DNA of 64,000 nucleotides, taken from assembly GCA_005938025.2 (NCBI GenBank), contig VCCI02000001.1, forward strand, positions 372,001-436,000. Reading direction: 5' to 3'. Position 1 is the stretch's first letter. The number at the start of each line of letters is the position of its first letter. The notes under the pieces were generated by a model. That model did not search any database and had not been told where the DNA came from. It saw only the letters and a program-made list of their open reading frames with translations. Source of the DNA: Inquilinus sp. KBS0705. GTDB lineage: Bacteria > Bacteroidota > Bacteroidia > Sphingobacteriales > Sphingobacteriaceae. Position numbers and translations under genes: made by a program. Shown piece by piece: positions 16,876 to 26,443 of the stretch.

Positions 16876-17880
16876 TCAATATTTATAAGGTTCCATTTTG
16901 CCGCAGCTGCAGGCACAATTAGGGTCGGTTATGCCCAGTTTGGTTAAAAAGAATTGGTAAAAGCCTATACGGTCTTTCATGCTGTAGTTGTCATCGCCTT
17001 TGTTGCATTCCAGTTCGCCATTCACAATATTAATGGTCATCCCAAAGCCTGGCAGGCGGCCTTTAGCTTTGTCGGCGGCACTTGGCTGCCACTTTCCGAT
17101 CATTACATCGTGCGCCGATGGTTTATGTGTTTCGGGGGTCATCCAAAAATAAATAGCTGTTTTAAAAGCCACCACCGGGTCGTTTTCTACCAGTGCAGGG
17201 TTGTCAAGCAGTACATGCCTGTTGCCAAATATACAATCGGATGCATAGCCGTAATTGCCATTATAGCTTATTTGCATTGGTCCGCGGCCATAATATTTTT
17301 GCCCTTTTACAGGCGGATATTCGTCGCTATCACTTATGTAATTAAGGCCGGTGTTATCTTCATGTATAAGCATTAGGCCATCGGTGTAGCTTTCATTGCG
17401 GCCATGACGGGTTTCGTGGGCTATTTGTGCAAAAAAGGCAGCTAATTCTCGTTTATTAACTGTAGCATCGCTTTCGGTGCAAAAGCTACCATAGTCAACG
17501 TTGTAGGTGCTGTCGGGTTTTACTTTTGCCCAGGCTTCGTTCCAATCGCCATCCTGGCGCACTATCGAGTCTTTTCCGGTGCTTTTATCGGTACGGATGA
17601 ATTGGTATACCGACACCGCCCTGCGTGTAACCTTAACCTTTATTTTGGCCAGGTTGTCAACCGCTTTTATAAAGGCTTGGTAAGTATAAAATTTATCACG
17701 TTCGGGAAAAAGCGCGTTAAATTGTTGCTCGCTTATAAAAGTACTGAATGATGGTGTTGATTTGGGTGCTGCAGCTTTTGTGTCACCCTTACTGCTATTA
17801 CCACCGCAGCTAAAGCTAAGTAACGATATTGTGATTATACTAATAAAAGCCAGCTTTGCTGAGGATAGGATAAGTTTCAT
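16876..17880 (-). CDS. Glycoside hydrolase family 19 (chitinase-like) lipoprotein
   Basis: 334 residues from ATG 17880. The N-terminus [20 protein letters not shown] leads to the lipobox LSFSC, so it is probably a lipoprotein. The GH19 domain follows: [19 protein letters not shown], then [12 protein letters not shown] with the catalytic acid Glu, then [20 protein letters not shown], the family's most conserved stretch, and [18 protein letters not shown]19 enzymes hydrolyse chitin or peptidoglycan-like beta-1,4 chains. The GTG at 17910 would put ten residues ahead of the signal peptide and is not preferred. Confidence 0.9.
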   Translation of the reverse strand: MKLILSSAKLAFISIITISLLSFSCGGNSSKGDTKAAAPKSTPSFSTFISEQQFNALFPERDKFYTYQAFIKAVDNLAKIKVKVTRRAVSVYQFIRTDKSTGKDSIVRQDGDWNEAWAKVKPDSTYNVDYGSFCTESDATVNKRELAAFFAQIAHETRHGRNESYTDGLMLIHEDNTGLNYISDSDEYPPVKGQKYYGRGPMQISYNGNYGYASDCIFGNRHVLLDNPALVENDPVVAFKTAIYFWMTPETHKPSAHDVMIGKWQPSAADKAKGRLPGFGMTINIVNGELECNKGDDNYSMKDRIGFYQFFLTKLGITDPNCACSCGKMEPYKY

Positions 17881-18078
17881 GATGCGAAGTGCTATGTATT
17901 TTTGAGGCACAATTTTTACTAATTAAAACAATTTTTACAAATGATATGCCGTATACACCTAACTAACGGCAATAACAGCATTTAAGTTGCTGTGGTTTGT
18001 AAAATTAGCGAATTAGCAGCCAGTATTAATTTCGTGAAATTGGTGTTTTTCATACATTCGTGAAATTCATGTTTGATT

Positions 18079-18627
18079 ATGAAGATATACACCAAAACAG
18101 GCGATAACGGCTATACCTCGTTAATAGGGGGTACCCGCGTGCCCAAGCATCATTTACGTATTGAGAGTTACGGTACCGTAGATGAGCTAAATAGCTATAT
18201 TGGCCTTATAAGGGACCAGCAGTTGGCTGATTATGATAAAGATATATTAAAGCAGATACAAGACAGACTGTTTACTATAGGTTCCTCGCTGGCGGCAGAT
18301 CCTGAAAAATCGCGAATGGTGATACCTGACCTGCATACAGAGGATATTGAACTGCTGGAAAGTGAGATGGACCGCATGAACGAAACCTTACCAGAACTGA
18401 AGCATTTTATTTTGCCGGGTGGTAGTAATACTGTATCTTACTGCCATATAGCACGTTGTGTATGCCGCAGGGCCGAACGTTTGAGTGTTCACCTGGCCGA
18501 AGAAAGCAAGGTTGACGAAAAAGTGAATATTTATCTGAACAGATTGAGCGATTACTTGTTCACTTTAGCACGTAAGGTAGCACACGATGATAAGGTACCT
18601 GAAAATGAGTGGATACCACGTTTATAA
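18079..18627 (+). CDS. Cob(I)alamin adenosyltransferase, PduO type
   Basis: 182 residues from ATG 18079. N-terminal IYTKTGDNGYTSLIGGTRV and KHHLRIESYGTVDELNSYIG are the PduO signature; CRRAERLSVHLAEE near residue 135 supplies the conserved Arg/Glu. It transfers the adenosyl group of ATP to cob(I)alamin. Cytoplasmic, single gene. No cobalamin riboswitch was recognised in the leader. Confidence 0.93.
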   Translation: MKIYTKTGDNGYTSLIGGTRVPKHHLRIESYGTVDELNSYIGLIRDQQLADYDKDILKQIQDRLFTIGSSLAADPEKSRMVIPDLHTEDIELLESEMDRMNETLPELKHFILPGGSNTVSYCHIARCVCRRAERLSVHLAEESKVDEKVNIYLNRLSDYLFTLARKVAHDDKVPENEWIPRL

Positions 18628-18669
18628 AAAAATTACAAAAAAATAATAATAATCAATTTAAAAATATTA

Positions 18670-18677
18670 TACTTTTG
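18670..18677 (+). promoter_or_regulatory. -7 box for the DUF2795-like gene
   Basis: TACTTTTG fits TAnnTTTG, 33 bases before the ATG at 18711. Confidence 0.5.
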
Positions 18678-18710
18678 CGAAAAAGTATATTTACCAATTA
18701 ATATAAAAAC

Positions 18711-18932
18711 ATGTATTGGACACTTGAATTAGCATCGCACCTGGAAGATGCACCATGGCCGGCAACAAAGGACGAATTAATAGATTACGCTATACGCTCT
18801 GGAGCGCCTGTAGAGGTTATTGAGAACCTGCAAGCACTTGAAGATGATGGTGAACCTTACGAAAATATAGAGGAGATTTGGCCGGATTACCCTACCAAAG
18901 ACGACTTCTTTTTTAACGAAGACGAATATTAA
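18711..18932 (+). CDS. Small acidic DUF2795-like protein
   Basis: 73 residues, strongly acidic. WPATKDELIDYAIRSGAPVE and VIENLQALEDDGEPYENIEE are typical of a short Bacteroidota family close to DUF2795, a helical fold of unknown role. The tail is Asp/Glu/Phe-rich. It has its own promoter box and a terminator at 18954, so it is probably monocistronic and well expressed. Confidence 0.8.
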   Translation: MYWTLELASHLEDAPWPATKDELIDYAIRSGAPVEVIENLQALEDDGEPYENIEEIWPDYPTKDDFFFNEDEY

Positions 18933-18953
18933 ACTTCGCAATAAAAAATTGAA

Positions 18954-18986
18954 AAGCCCGCAAGATACCTTGCGGGCTTCTTTGTT
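18954..18986 (+). terminator. Terminator after the small acidic gene
   Basis: AAGCCCGCAAG and CTTGCGGGCTT pair perfectly (11 bp, four-base loop), followed by a T-rich stretch. Confidence 0.8.
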
Positions 18987-19108
18987 CTGTCCCCTATAAG
19001 ATTTTGCGTTTTTTTCGTTATTTTTTGTTTTTATTGGTTTTATTTCGCCGGGTAGCTTTTACTAATATAAAATAAATTTTTACATGGCGAAATACTTTAA
19101 TATTTTTT

Positions 19109-19124
19109 TGGAATGATTTTAGTA
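19109..19124 (+). promoter_or_regulatory. Sigma-54-like element, copy 1
   Basis: TGGAATGATTTTAGTA has the GG and G at the -24/-12 spacing of the sigma-54 consensus. The identical 16 bases occur at 19428-19443. The gap to the ATG is 48 bases here and 49 there. Confidence 0.4.
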
Positions 19125-19172
19125 CAAGGGTTAACACATTCAACTAAAAACTTTAACAAAAACATTTACAAC

Positions 19173-19319
19173 ATGAGAAGCTTATTGTACATTATCGCAG
19201 TTATCCTTGTAATAGGATGGGCATTCGGATTTTTCTACGCCGGTTCTGGTAACATTATCCACGTTTTATTAGTAATAGCCATTATCGCTTTACTATTAGG
19301 TGTTATTAGGAGAGCCTGA
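19173..19319 (+). CDS. 48-residue lmo0937-type membrane peptide, copy 1
   Basis: Starts MRSLLYIIAVILVIGWAFGF and ends IALLLGVIRRA. It has two membrane helices around a short Gly/Ser turn and a basic end. This is the lmo0937/DUF5670 kind of small stress-linked membrane peptide. An in-frame start at 19113 would read through the promoter element and is rejected. A tandem duplicate follows at 19493. Function is unknown; in other bacteria such peptides are often induced by stress. Confidence 0.85.
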   Translation: MRSLLYIIAVILVIGWAFGFFYAGSGNIIHVLLVIAIIALLLGVIRRA

Positions 19320-19380
19320 TGCAGGTAAGCAATATTATTTGCTTTTAGCTACAAAATAATATTATATACTATACACTTAT

Positions 19381-19412
19381 AAAAAGCCTGTGCTAAAAGC
19401 GCAGGCTTTTTT
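19381..19412 (+). terminator. Terminator between the two peptide genes
   Basis: AGCCTGTGC and GCGCAGGCT pair, followed by six Ts. Confidence 0.85.
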
Positions 19413-19427
19413 AGCGTAACACCTTTT

Positions 19428-19443
19428 TGGAATGATTTTAGTA
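19428..19443 (+). promoter_or_regulatory. Sigma-54-like element, copy 2
   Basis: Same 16 bases as 19109-19124. As a terminator separates the two genes, each copy must act on its own gene. Confidence 0.4.
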
Positions 19444-19492
19444 TGACAATCAGAAACACAACTAAAACTTTAACAAACAAAAACACAGTATC

Positions 19493-19639
19493 ATGAGAAG
19501 TTTACTATACATCATCGCAGTTATCCTGGTAATAGCCTGGGTATTCGGGTTTTTCTTTAACCATGCTGGTAATATCATTCACGTTTTGCTGGTGATAGCT
19601 ATTATCGCCTTGTTATTAGGTGTTATCAGGAGAGCCTGA
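19493..19639 (+). CDS. 48-residue lmo0937-type membrane peptide, copy 2
   Basis: Same length as copy 1 at 19173, beginning MRSLLYIIAVILVIAWVFGF and ending LLGVIRRA. Differences cluster at the turn (FNHAGNII in place of YAGSGNII). The DNA of the two copies differs at many third positions, so the duplication is old but the protein is under selection. Two membrane helices. It is separated from copy 1 by a terminator and has its own upstream element. Confidence 0.85.
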   Translation: MRSLLYIIAVILVIAWVFGFFFNHAGNIIHVLLVIAIIALLLGVIRRA

Positions 19640-19656
19640 TAAAATATTTTTAACTC

Positions 19657-19691
19657 AAAAAGGCCTTTAGCTTAAGCTAAAGGCCTTTTTT
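19657..19691. terminator. Bidirectional terminator between peptide copy 2 and ispD
   Basis: AAAAAGGCCTTTAGC and GCTAAAGGCCTTTTT form a near-perfect palindrome with T runs on both strands; it covers the ispD stop codon and serves both converging genes. Confidence 0.85.
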
Positions 19692-20387
19692 GTTAATAAG
19701 CGCTTCGGCAATAATAATATCATCGGGGAAGGTTATTTTAATATTACTATAGCTGCTCTCTATCAGCGTTATTTTAACGCCCGATTGCTCAACTACCGAG
19801 GCATCATCAGTAAAATGTTGGTTATAAGGCTGTTTATAAGCGTTTATTAATAGGGCCGACTGAAATGTTTGCGGGGTTTGCACCAGGTATATGCCCTCTC
19901 GGTTAAGACTTACTGAAGTATCCTCGCTTACTTGCCTAACCGAATCGCGGCTTTTAACGGCCGCTACGGCACTTCCGTGTTGCGCGGCACATTGATATGC
20001 CTCATCAATAATAGTGGCTGTAACCATCGGCCTTACGGCATCGTGTACAGCAATTAGCACATCTTTATCGGTAATCTGGTCAATTGCATTTTTTACAGAA
20101 TGGAAACGCGTTTCGCCACCCGATATTAAAGTATGGGCTATGGTAAAGTTGTGTTCAGTGCAAAGCTGCTTCCAAAGCTGGTGGTACGAGGCATGCAGCA
20201 CCAGTATGATATACGGTGATGAAGCGCTGTTTTTAAATGCCGATAGCGTATGCATTAACACCGGCGTACCGCAAAGCAACATAAACTGCTTGGGCAATGC
20301 CGACTGCATGCGACTACCCGAACCACCGGCTACTATAATGGCGTACGTTTTTAAGAGATTAGAGGTTGGAGGATGGATGTTAGGCAT
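19677..20387 (-). CDS. ispD: 2-C-methyl-D-erythritol 4-phosphate cytidylyltransferase
   Basis: 236 residues. The nucleotide-binding opening is IIVAGGSGSRMQSALPKQF near residue 17, and AVHDAVRPMV near 105 is the second signature. It joins CTP with MEP in the non-mevalonate isoprenoid pathway in the cytoplasm. A 12-residue N-terminal leader (MPNIHPPTSNLL) precedes the domain; ATG 20387 is the only ATG before the motif. It follows queA by about 136 bases on the same strand. Confidence 0.95.
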   Translation of the reverse strand: MPNIHPPTSNLLKTYAIIVAGGSGSRMQSALPKQFMLLCGTPVLMHTLSAFKNSASSPYIILVLHASYHQLWKQLCTEHNFTIAHTLISGGETRFHSVKNAIDQITDKDVLIAVHDAVRPMVTATIIDEAYQCAAQHGSAVAAVKSRDSVRQVSEDTSVSLNREGIYLVQTPQTFQSALLINAYKQPYNQHFTDDASVVEQSGVKITLIESSYSNIKITFPDDIIIAEALINKKGL

Positions 20388-20523
20388 TTTTATTTGTAAA
20401 GGGCATTTGGATTTGTAATATCATAAACAAATCTAAAATAAAAAAGAGATATGAGTTTTACCCATATCTCTAATATAATGTTGGATAGTTTAAACTATCC
20501 TCTTATCTCTAACTTCTAATCAA

Positions 20524-21573
20524 TTAGATGATCAGCATCGCGTCGCCGTAGCTATAAAAGCGGTATTTCTCTTTTACAGCAACTTCGTATGCGTTCATTA
20601 CATGCTCGTAACCACCAAATGCGCTCACCATCATCAACAGTGTCGATTCGGGAGTGTGGAAGTTAGTAACCATGCTGTTAGCTATGCTAAAATCATAAGG
20701 AGGGAAAATGAACTTGCTGGTCCAATCGTTAGCGGCCTTTAAAGTTTTACCGGCAGATACAGCCGATTCAACCGCACGCATAGATGTAGTACCAACGGCG
20801 CAAATACGGCTTTTTCTTTCGATAGCTTTATTTACAATATTGGCTTGTCTTTCTTCGATAATAAATTGCTCCGAATCCATTTTGTGCTTGGTCAGATCCT
20901 CCACCTCAACCGGGCGGAAGGTGCCTAAACCAACGTGCAGGGTAACTTCAGCAAATTCAACGCCTTTTAGTTCAAGGCGTTTCATTAGCTCGCGGCTAAA
21001 GTGCAATCCGGCAGTAGGGGCTGCAACAGCGCCTTCGTGCTTGGCAAATATGGTTTGGTAGCGTTCTTTATCTTCGGCAGTTGCTTTGCGTTTAATGTAT
21101 TTTGGCAGTGGTGTTTCGCCTAATATTTCTACGTTACGTCTAAATTCTTCATCGGTACCGTCAAACAAAAAGCGGATGGTACGGCCACGCGATGTAGTGT
21201 TATCTACCACTTCGGCAATTAACAGGTCGTCATCGCCAAAGTATAGTTTGTTACCAACACGTATTTTACGTGCAGGGTCAACCAATACATCCCAAAGGCG
21301 TAGTTCTTTGTTTAATTCGCGCAGCAAAAACACTTCAATGGTGGCACCCGTTTTTTCTTTATTGCCATACATGCGTGCCGGGAACACTTTTGTATTGTTC
21401 AGGATCATTACATCCTTGTCGTCAAAATAATCCAGTATATCCTTAAATATTTTATGCTCAATTTTACCCGAGTCGCGGTGTAAAACCATTAAACGAGACT
21501 CGTCGCGTATGTCTGACGGTGAATGAGCAATTAATGATTCGGGTAAATTGAATTTAAATTGGGATAATTTCAT
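20524..21573 (-). CDS. queA: S-adenosylmethionine:tRNA ribosyltransferase-isomerase
   Basis: 349 residues, full length. Family phrases: [20 protein letters not shown] at the start, [51 protein letters not shown] and [17 protein letters not shown]. The enzyme adds the cyclopentene ring during queuosine synthesis on tRNA. It has a promoter box at 21600-21607. Confidence 0.97.
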   Translation of the reverse strand: MKLSQFKFNLPESLIAHSPSDIRDESRLMVLHRDSGKIEHKIFKDILDYFDDKDVMILNNTKVFPARMYGNKEKTGATIEVFLLRELNKELRLWDVLVDPARKIRVGNKLYFGDDDLLIAEVVDNTTSRGRTIRFLFDGTDEEFRRNVEILGETPLPKYIKRKATAEDKERYQTIFAKHEGAVAAPTAGLHFSRELMKRLELKGVEFAEVTLHVGLGTFRPVEVEDLTKHKMDSEQFIIEERQANIVNKAIERKSRICAVGTTSMRAVESAVSAGKTLKAANDWTSKFIFPPYDFSIANSMVTNFHTPESTLLMMVSAFGGYEHVMNAYEVAVKEKYRFYSYGDAMLII

Positions 21574-21599
21574 GCTTATATATATGAATTTTCAGGGCG

Positions 21600-21607
21600 C
21601 AAATGTA
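21600..21607 (-). promoter_or_regulatory. -7 box for queA
   Basis: Minus-strand TACATTTG fits TAnnTTTG, 27 bases before the ATG. Confidence 0.5.
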
Positions 21608-21682
21608 CGGACTTTTTATTATTTTCCCCGCATTTTTTTGTATTGCACATATTTGGCCCTGTTATATTAAATAAAAAAATAC

Positions 21683-21708
21683 TGTAACTTAAGTGGCTAA
21701 TAGTGGTC
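21683..21708 (+). promoter_or_regulatory. ECF-like promoter before the ABC permease
   Basis: TGTAAC-N16-GGTC, differing from the GIN-gene version (CGTC) by one base, 69 bases before the ATG at 21778. Confidence 0.4.
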
Positions 21709-21777
21709 TAACCGTTATGGTTTTTAAATATTACAAAAACCAAACCACTATTAGGCCCGCTCAAATCAATAATTGAT

Positions 21778-23025
21778 ATGATATTACTAAAACTTATCCG
21801 CGAAAGCTTCCTGTTTGCATATGATGCGTTAAGGCAAAACAAGCTGCGCACACTGCTTTCGTTATTAGGTGTAACCATTGGTATTTTTACCATTATAGCG
21901 GTATTTTCGGCGGTTGATACCTTGCGTAACAACCTGCAAAAAAGCGTTAATAAACTGGGCAGTAATAGTATATACATACAGAAGTGGCCATGGGTGGGCG
22001 AGGATAACTTCCCGTGGTGGAAATACCTGCAACGCCCGGTGCCTAAAATAAGAGATTTTGACCAGCTACAGCGCCGCAGCCAAACGGCTAAGGCCCTATC
22101 ATATGAAATCAGCATTGATAACCGCACGGTTAAGTACCAAAGTAATACTGTGGATGGCGCCCAGATAGACGCCGTATCGCACGATCATGATAAAACATGG
22201 AACTTTGATTTTCAGGACGGGCGTTACTTTACGGATATAGAATCGCGCACGGGTGCGCCGGTAGCCATTATTGGTGCCGATATAGCGTCAAACCTATTTC
22301 CGGATGGGAATGCCGTGGGCAAGCAAATAAAAATTATGGGCCGTAAGGTTTCTATTATTGGCGTGTTCACCAAAGAGGGTAAAGATATGCTGGGGATTAC
22401 CAGCGATAACGAAATACTGTTGCCTTTAAACTTTGCTAAAAACGTTATTGATATTGAGAATGAAAAGTATAACCCGCAAATAGTGGTACGTGGCTTAGAT
22501 AATTTATCGGATGTTGAAGTGGAGAGCGAAGTACGAGGACTAATGCGATCGATACGCAGCATACGCCCGGGAGCCGAGGATAATTTCTCGCTTAATAAAT
22601 CAACTATATTAACCAATCAGTTAGATTCCTTATTTACCGTGGTAAACCTTGCAGGATTAATAATTGGTGGGTTTTCGGTACTGGTTGGTGGGTTTGGTAT
22701 AGCCAATATCATGTTCGTATCAGTAAAGGAACGTACAAACATTATTGGTATACAAAAGTCGCTTGGAGCAAAAAACTACTTTATATTATTACAATTCCTT
22801 GTAGAATCTATCGCTTTATGCTTAATGGGCGGATTGATAGGCCTTGGTGTGGTATACCTGGTAACATTTGCCGTTAAAGCCGCTATAGACATACAAATAG
22901 TGCTTGACATCAAAAATATAGTTATGGGTTTAAGTATATCTGTTGTAATAGGCATAATAGCAGGTATTGTACCGGCCTACTTTGCATCGCGGCTTGACCC
23001 GGTTGAGGCTATACGCACCAACTAA
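21778..23025 (+). CDS. ABC transporter permease, MacB/FtsX type
   Basis: 415 residues. One N-terminal membrane helix in NKLRTLLSLLGVTIGIFTII (about 22-44), a periplasmic MacB_PCD domain (about 45-270), then an FtsX domain with three helices: LAGLIIGGFSVLVGGFGIAN, VESIALCLMGGLIGLGVVYL and NIVMGLSISVVIGIIAGIVP. It ends ASRLDPVEAIRTN, the usual LolC/MacB tail. Such permeases are powered by an ATPase like the one at 14486. Not in an operon with any ATPase here; flanked by queA (divergent) and the hybrid kinase (tail-to-tail, one base apart). Confidence 0.92.
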   Translation: MILLKLIRESFLFAYDALRQNKLRTLLSLLGVTIGIFTIIAVFSAVDTLRNNLQKSVNKLGSNSIYIQKWPWVGEDNFPWWKYLQRPVPKIRDFDQLQRRSQTAKALSYEISIDNRTVKYQSNTVDGAQIDAVSHDHDKTWNFDFQDGRYFTDIESRTGAPVAIIGADIASNLFPDGNAVGKQIKIMGRKVSIIGVFTKEGKDMLGITSDNEILLPLNFAKNVIDIENEKYNPQIVVRGLDNLSDVEVESEVRGLMRSIRSIRPGAEDNFSLNKSTILTNQLDSLFTVVNLAGLIIGGFSVLVGGFGIANIMFVSVKERTNIIGIQKSLGAKNYFILLQFLVESIALCLMGGLIGLGVVYLVTFAVKAAIDIQIVLDIKNIVMGLSISVVIGIIAGIVPAYFASRLDPVEAIRTN

Positions 23026-26000
23026 CTATTCGGGCAGGTTTTGGGTAACAATGTTTTTGCGGTGTTTAGATACCTTTTCAAATAATTCTTCGGGCACAAA
23101 AGGCTTGGTCAAATAATCGCACATGCCGGCTGTATAAGCTTTGCTATGGGTTTCGGGCATAGCATCAGCAGTAAAGGCAATCACCGGTATATGCGGATGC
23201 GCGCGTTTAATAATAGCGGTTGCCTCAAAGCCATCCATCACAGGCATTTGCAGGTCCATTATAATCATATCGTAGGCTTTGCTGTTCACCATATCAACAG
23301 CTATTTGCCCGTTAACCGCCTCATCAACATTAGCCTGCCACTTTTTAAGAAACTTTGATGCTATAAGCAAGTTCATTTTATTATCGTCAACCACCAAAAT
23401 GTGCATGCCATGTAAGTTTAGCGGCAATACCACGGCAGGCTTGCTTTCGGCAGGTGTAGCCACAACCGGCAACGCGGTATCAAAGTGAATAGTAAAGCTA
23501 AACTTTGTACCCTTACCCAAATCGCTTATTACATGTATACTACTTTTATGTAACTCAATAAGGCGTTTGGTAATAGCAAGGCCCAAGCCTGTGCCGCCAT
23601 AGTTATGTGTAGCAGCATGCGGCTCCTGCATAAACGGATCAAAAATTACGGCCAGGTTTTCGGCCGCTATGCCAATACCTGTATCGGCTATTGCAAATTT
23701 AATGCTTACACTGCCGGAGCTAAGCTCTTCCTGAGTTAAACTGATGCTAACCTTACCTTTATGGGTGAATTTAATAGCATTGTTCACCAGGTTAATAATG
23801 ATCTGGCCGAGGCGCACTTGGTCGCCAATTAAAAAGTCGGGAATGGTGTCGTCAATATGTAATTCAATATCCAGGTTCTTCTCAAGGGTTTTAGCATAAA
23901 ACGATTGCCTTATGTTTTGTACCAGCTGGTGTATGTTAAATGGCGAATGGCCTAACTGCAGCTTGCCTGCCTCTATCTTATTGTAGTCTAATATATCATT
24001 AATTATAGCCAGTAAATTTTCGCCGCTAAACTTAAGGGTGCTCAAGTATTCCAGTTGCTCGGGCTTGGGGTTTTCGTCTAATAGCAGATTAGTGGTGCCT
24101 ATTACCGCGTTCATAGGGGTACGAATCTCATGACTCATGATAGACAAGAATTCCGATTTAAAATGAGAAGAACGCTCGGCACGTTCCTTTGCTGATATCA
24201 GCTCTTGCCTTGCCTTTTGCTGTAATGTTATATCCTCGCCAATGCTGGTGGTTTCTTTAATGTGCCCGTTTTCGTCGTAGCTAACCGTGTTTTGCCAGCT
24301 TATAGTACGCAATTCGCCATCGCGGCAAATAATGGGGTTAATGTAATGGGCGTGTATGGTATTTTGTTTAAACCAGCCTGTTAAAATTTCGTGGTGTTCG
24401 GCTGTAACAAAGTTATCCATCCAGTTCATGCCCAAAATTTCGGTTTGGGTGTAGCCAAGCAAATTGGCCAGGTACCTGTTACAAAAAATAACATTGCCAT
24501 CAGCATCTAACGAAACAGCTGCAAGTTTAATGGTTTCCAGTACCAGCCGGTACTTGTTTTCTGTGCGTTTATAGTCAATTTCGGCTTGCTTGCGTTGGGT
24601 AATATCTTGCAGGGTACCTATTATTTTGCGTACGGTACCATCTTCGCGGTACATTTGCTTCCCCGCAATAACACTAATGTATTTAATGTTGCCTTTTGGA
24701 GTGATAATGCGGTACTCGTATGATGTGCCGGTGGTATTGCTGTTGTTAAACAAGTGCCGGGCTATGTATTTGTCATCAGGGTGGATGTATTTTAAAAGCA
24801 GTTTGCCAAAGCGCGAAACGGCATCTATACCCTCTACTTCGTAAATAGAATTTACCTCGTCTGACCAGGAGAGGATGTTTTGCCTGGCATCCCATTTCCA
24901 GTTACCAATTTTGGCTATAGTTTGCGCCTCTAATAGCTCGGCACGGCTTATCTTAACGGCTTTTTCGGCAAGTTTGCTATCAGTAACATCCTGTATTATG
25001 CCTACAACGCGTTTTAAATTTCCATCATTATCTCTGTGCAGGTCGCCGCGCAATAATTTCAGATATTTTATATTCCCCTTAGGGGTAATAAATTTATGCT
25101 CAACACTGGTTTGGGTAGTAGTGTTAATAGCCTTAAAGTAGGCAGCCATACTTTCAAGGTCATCCGGGTGTACCCTGCTTATATAATATTCTTGTTTGCT
25201 TAATCCATCGGGTATAGTATCAATCTCAAGTATCTTAAATAGATTGTCCGACCAAAAGTTCTCTTTAGTTGCGCTATCGTACCACCAGTTACCTGTTTTA
25301 GCAATATCCTGTGCCTGCATCAGCAGCTTTTCATTTTCTTTTAGCGTATCGGCGCGCTTTTTTTGTTCGGTAATATCGGTTACGGCAACAGATACACGTT
25401 TGGTATAATTGCCATTAGTATCTAATACAGGTGTTATTTTGGCGGTAAACCAGGTGGGTTGGTCAAACAACGAAGGGAATTCTACTACGGCAGTTTGCTT
25501 AGTTGTTATTACATGGTCATAAGCCTCGTTAAAGGGCTTTGCTTTTTCATCTCCAACAACATCTTCTAAGGTTTTGCCAATAAACTTTGCAGGGGTTAAA
25601 TAATCAGGCGATTGATTGCCGAACCATACATTAAGGCAAACCTTGTTTTCGTCTATTTCAAAAATGGTATCGTTAACCGAGCTGATAAGCGCATGCAGTT
25701 GTTGCTGGCTTTCGCGTAGTATTTCATCATTAAATAAAAGGGTTTTATTCAGGGCTACAACCTTTTCTACCGCTTTTTTAAACTGCTTTTGATAACTCAT
25801 GCCTACCCAAAAAGACACAAAGGCAATTAACTTAAAAACCATTAGTAACACTACCAGCATAACTACCGACATGGCCGGGAAACTTGCCATGTAATAGGCT
25901 GTTACTACCGTAGCAATATTTAACAGGGTTATTGCGGCAAACTGCCTTGGTGTTTTACAAAATAAGGTAAGCGCAATAAATATTGTAATGGATGCAAAAA

Positions 26001-26295
26001 GATAGGTATGCTCAAAATTATTAATACTTAATAATAAACCGTTATTAATAACCATATATGAGCATACGGTTGCGTATACAAAACCCTTAAAAATAGCTTT
26101 ATAGGTTGTAAACGATAAGCTTAAAGCGGCCAGACAAAAGCACCAGTTAATACCCCTTAGCCACAAAGGGTCATAAGTATTGTTATAGCATAAATAGTGA
26201 AGCGACGGACTGGCAATTAACAAGCCCAGGAGTATAAGCCTGTAAATTGTAATGTCATTTTCAACCAATAACAAGCTCTTGTCTTTAACCGACAT
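23026..26295 (-). CDS. Membrane-bound hybrid sensor histidine kinase with four PAS domains
   Basis: 1089 residues. Residues about 15-180 hold six or so membrane helices; a coiled linker follows. Four PAS-type modules run from about 205 to 690, and two of them (starting AQDIAKTGNWWYDSATKENF and AQTIAKIGNWKWDARQNILS) are recent duplicates. HisKA is near 710 with the phosphorylated His in SIMSHEIRTPMNAVIG; the HATPase domain follows with DTGIGI and GGTGLGLAITKRL. A receiver domain ends the protein, with the phospho-acceptor Asp in YDMIIMDLQMPVMDGFEA. No separate regulator gene is nearby, so partner and signal are unknown. Confidence 0.93.
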   Translation of the reverse strand: MSVKDKSLLLVENDITIYRLILLGLLIASPSLHYLCYNNTYDPLWLRGINWCFCLAALSLSFTTYKAIFKGFVYATVCSYMVINNGLLLSINNFEHTYLFASITIFIALTLFCKTPRQFAAITLLNIATVVTAYYMASFPAMSVVMLVVLLMVFKLIAFVSFWVGMSYQKQFKKAVEKVVALNKTLLFNDEILRESQQQLHALISSVNDTIFEIDENKVCLNVWFGNQSPDYLTPAKFIGKTLEDVVGDEKAKPFNEAYDHVITTKQTAVVEFPSLFDQPTWFTAKITPVLDTNGNYTKRVSVAVTDITEQKKRADTLKENEKLLMQAQDIAKTGNWWYDSATKENFWSDNLFKILEIDTIPDGLSKQEYYISRVHPDDLESMAAYFKAINTTTQTSVEHKFITPKGNIKYLKLLRGDLHRDNDGNLKRVVGIIQDVTDSKLAEKAVKISRAELLEAQTIAKIGNWKWDARQNILSWSDEVNSIYEVEGIDAVSRFGKLLLKYIHPDDKYIARHLFNNSNTTGTSYEYRIITPKGNIKYISVIAGKQMYREDGTVRKIIGTLQDITQRKQAEIDYKRTENKYRLVLETIKLAAVSLDADGNVIFCNRYLANLLGYTQTEILGMNWMDNFVTAEHHEILTGWFKQNTIHAHYINPIICRDGELRTISWQNTVSYDENGHIKETTSIGEDITLQQKARQELISAKERAERSSHFKSEFLSIMSHEIRTPMNAVIGTTNLLLDENPKPEQLEYLSTLKFSGENLLAIINDILDYNKIEAGKLQLGHSPFNIHQLVQNIRQSFYAKTLEKNLDIELHIDDTIPDFLIGDQVRLGQIIINLVNNAIKFTHKGKVSISLTQEELSSGSVSIKFAIADTGIGIAAENLAVIFDPFMQEPHAATHNYGGTGLGLAITKRLIELHKSSIHVISDLGKGTKFSFTIHFDTALPVVATPAESKPAVVLPLNLHGMHILVVDDNKMNLLIASKFLKKWQANVDEAVNGQIAVDMVNSKAYDMIIMDLQMPVMDGFEATAIIKRAHPHIPVIAFTADAMPETHSKAYTAGMCDYLTKPFVPEELFEKVSKHRKNIVTQNLPE

Positions 26296-26415
26296 AAAGG
26301 GGGGCTATATTTTTTTAGTATTTGCGCCAAACAAACATGCGCAAATATATCTTAGTTAATAACAATTTTACAAAAGGTAAATATATCTTAAAGGCTTTTA
26401 ATACGCAGATTTATT

Positions 26416-26423
26416 TACATTTG
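26416..26423 (+). promoter_or_regulatory. -7 box for gltA
   Basis: TACATTTG fits TAnnTTTG, 20 bases before the gltA ATG. Confidence 0.5.
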
Positions 26424-26443
26424 TTGCAAATACTATTTTTTCT

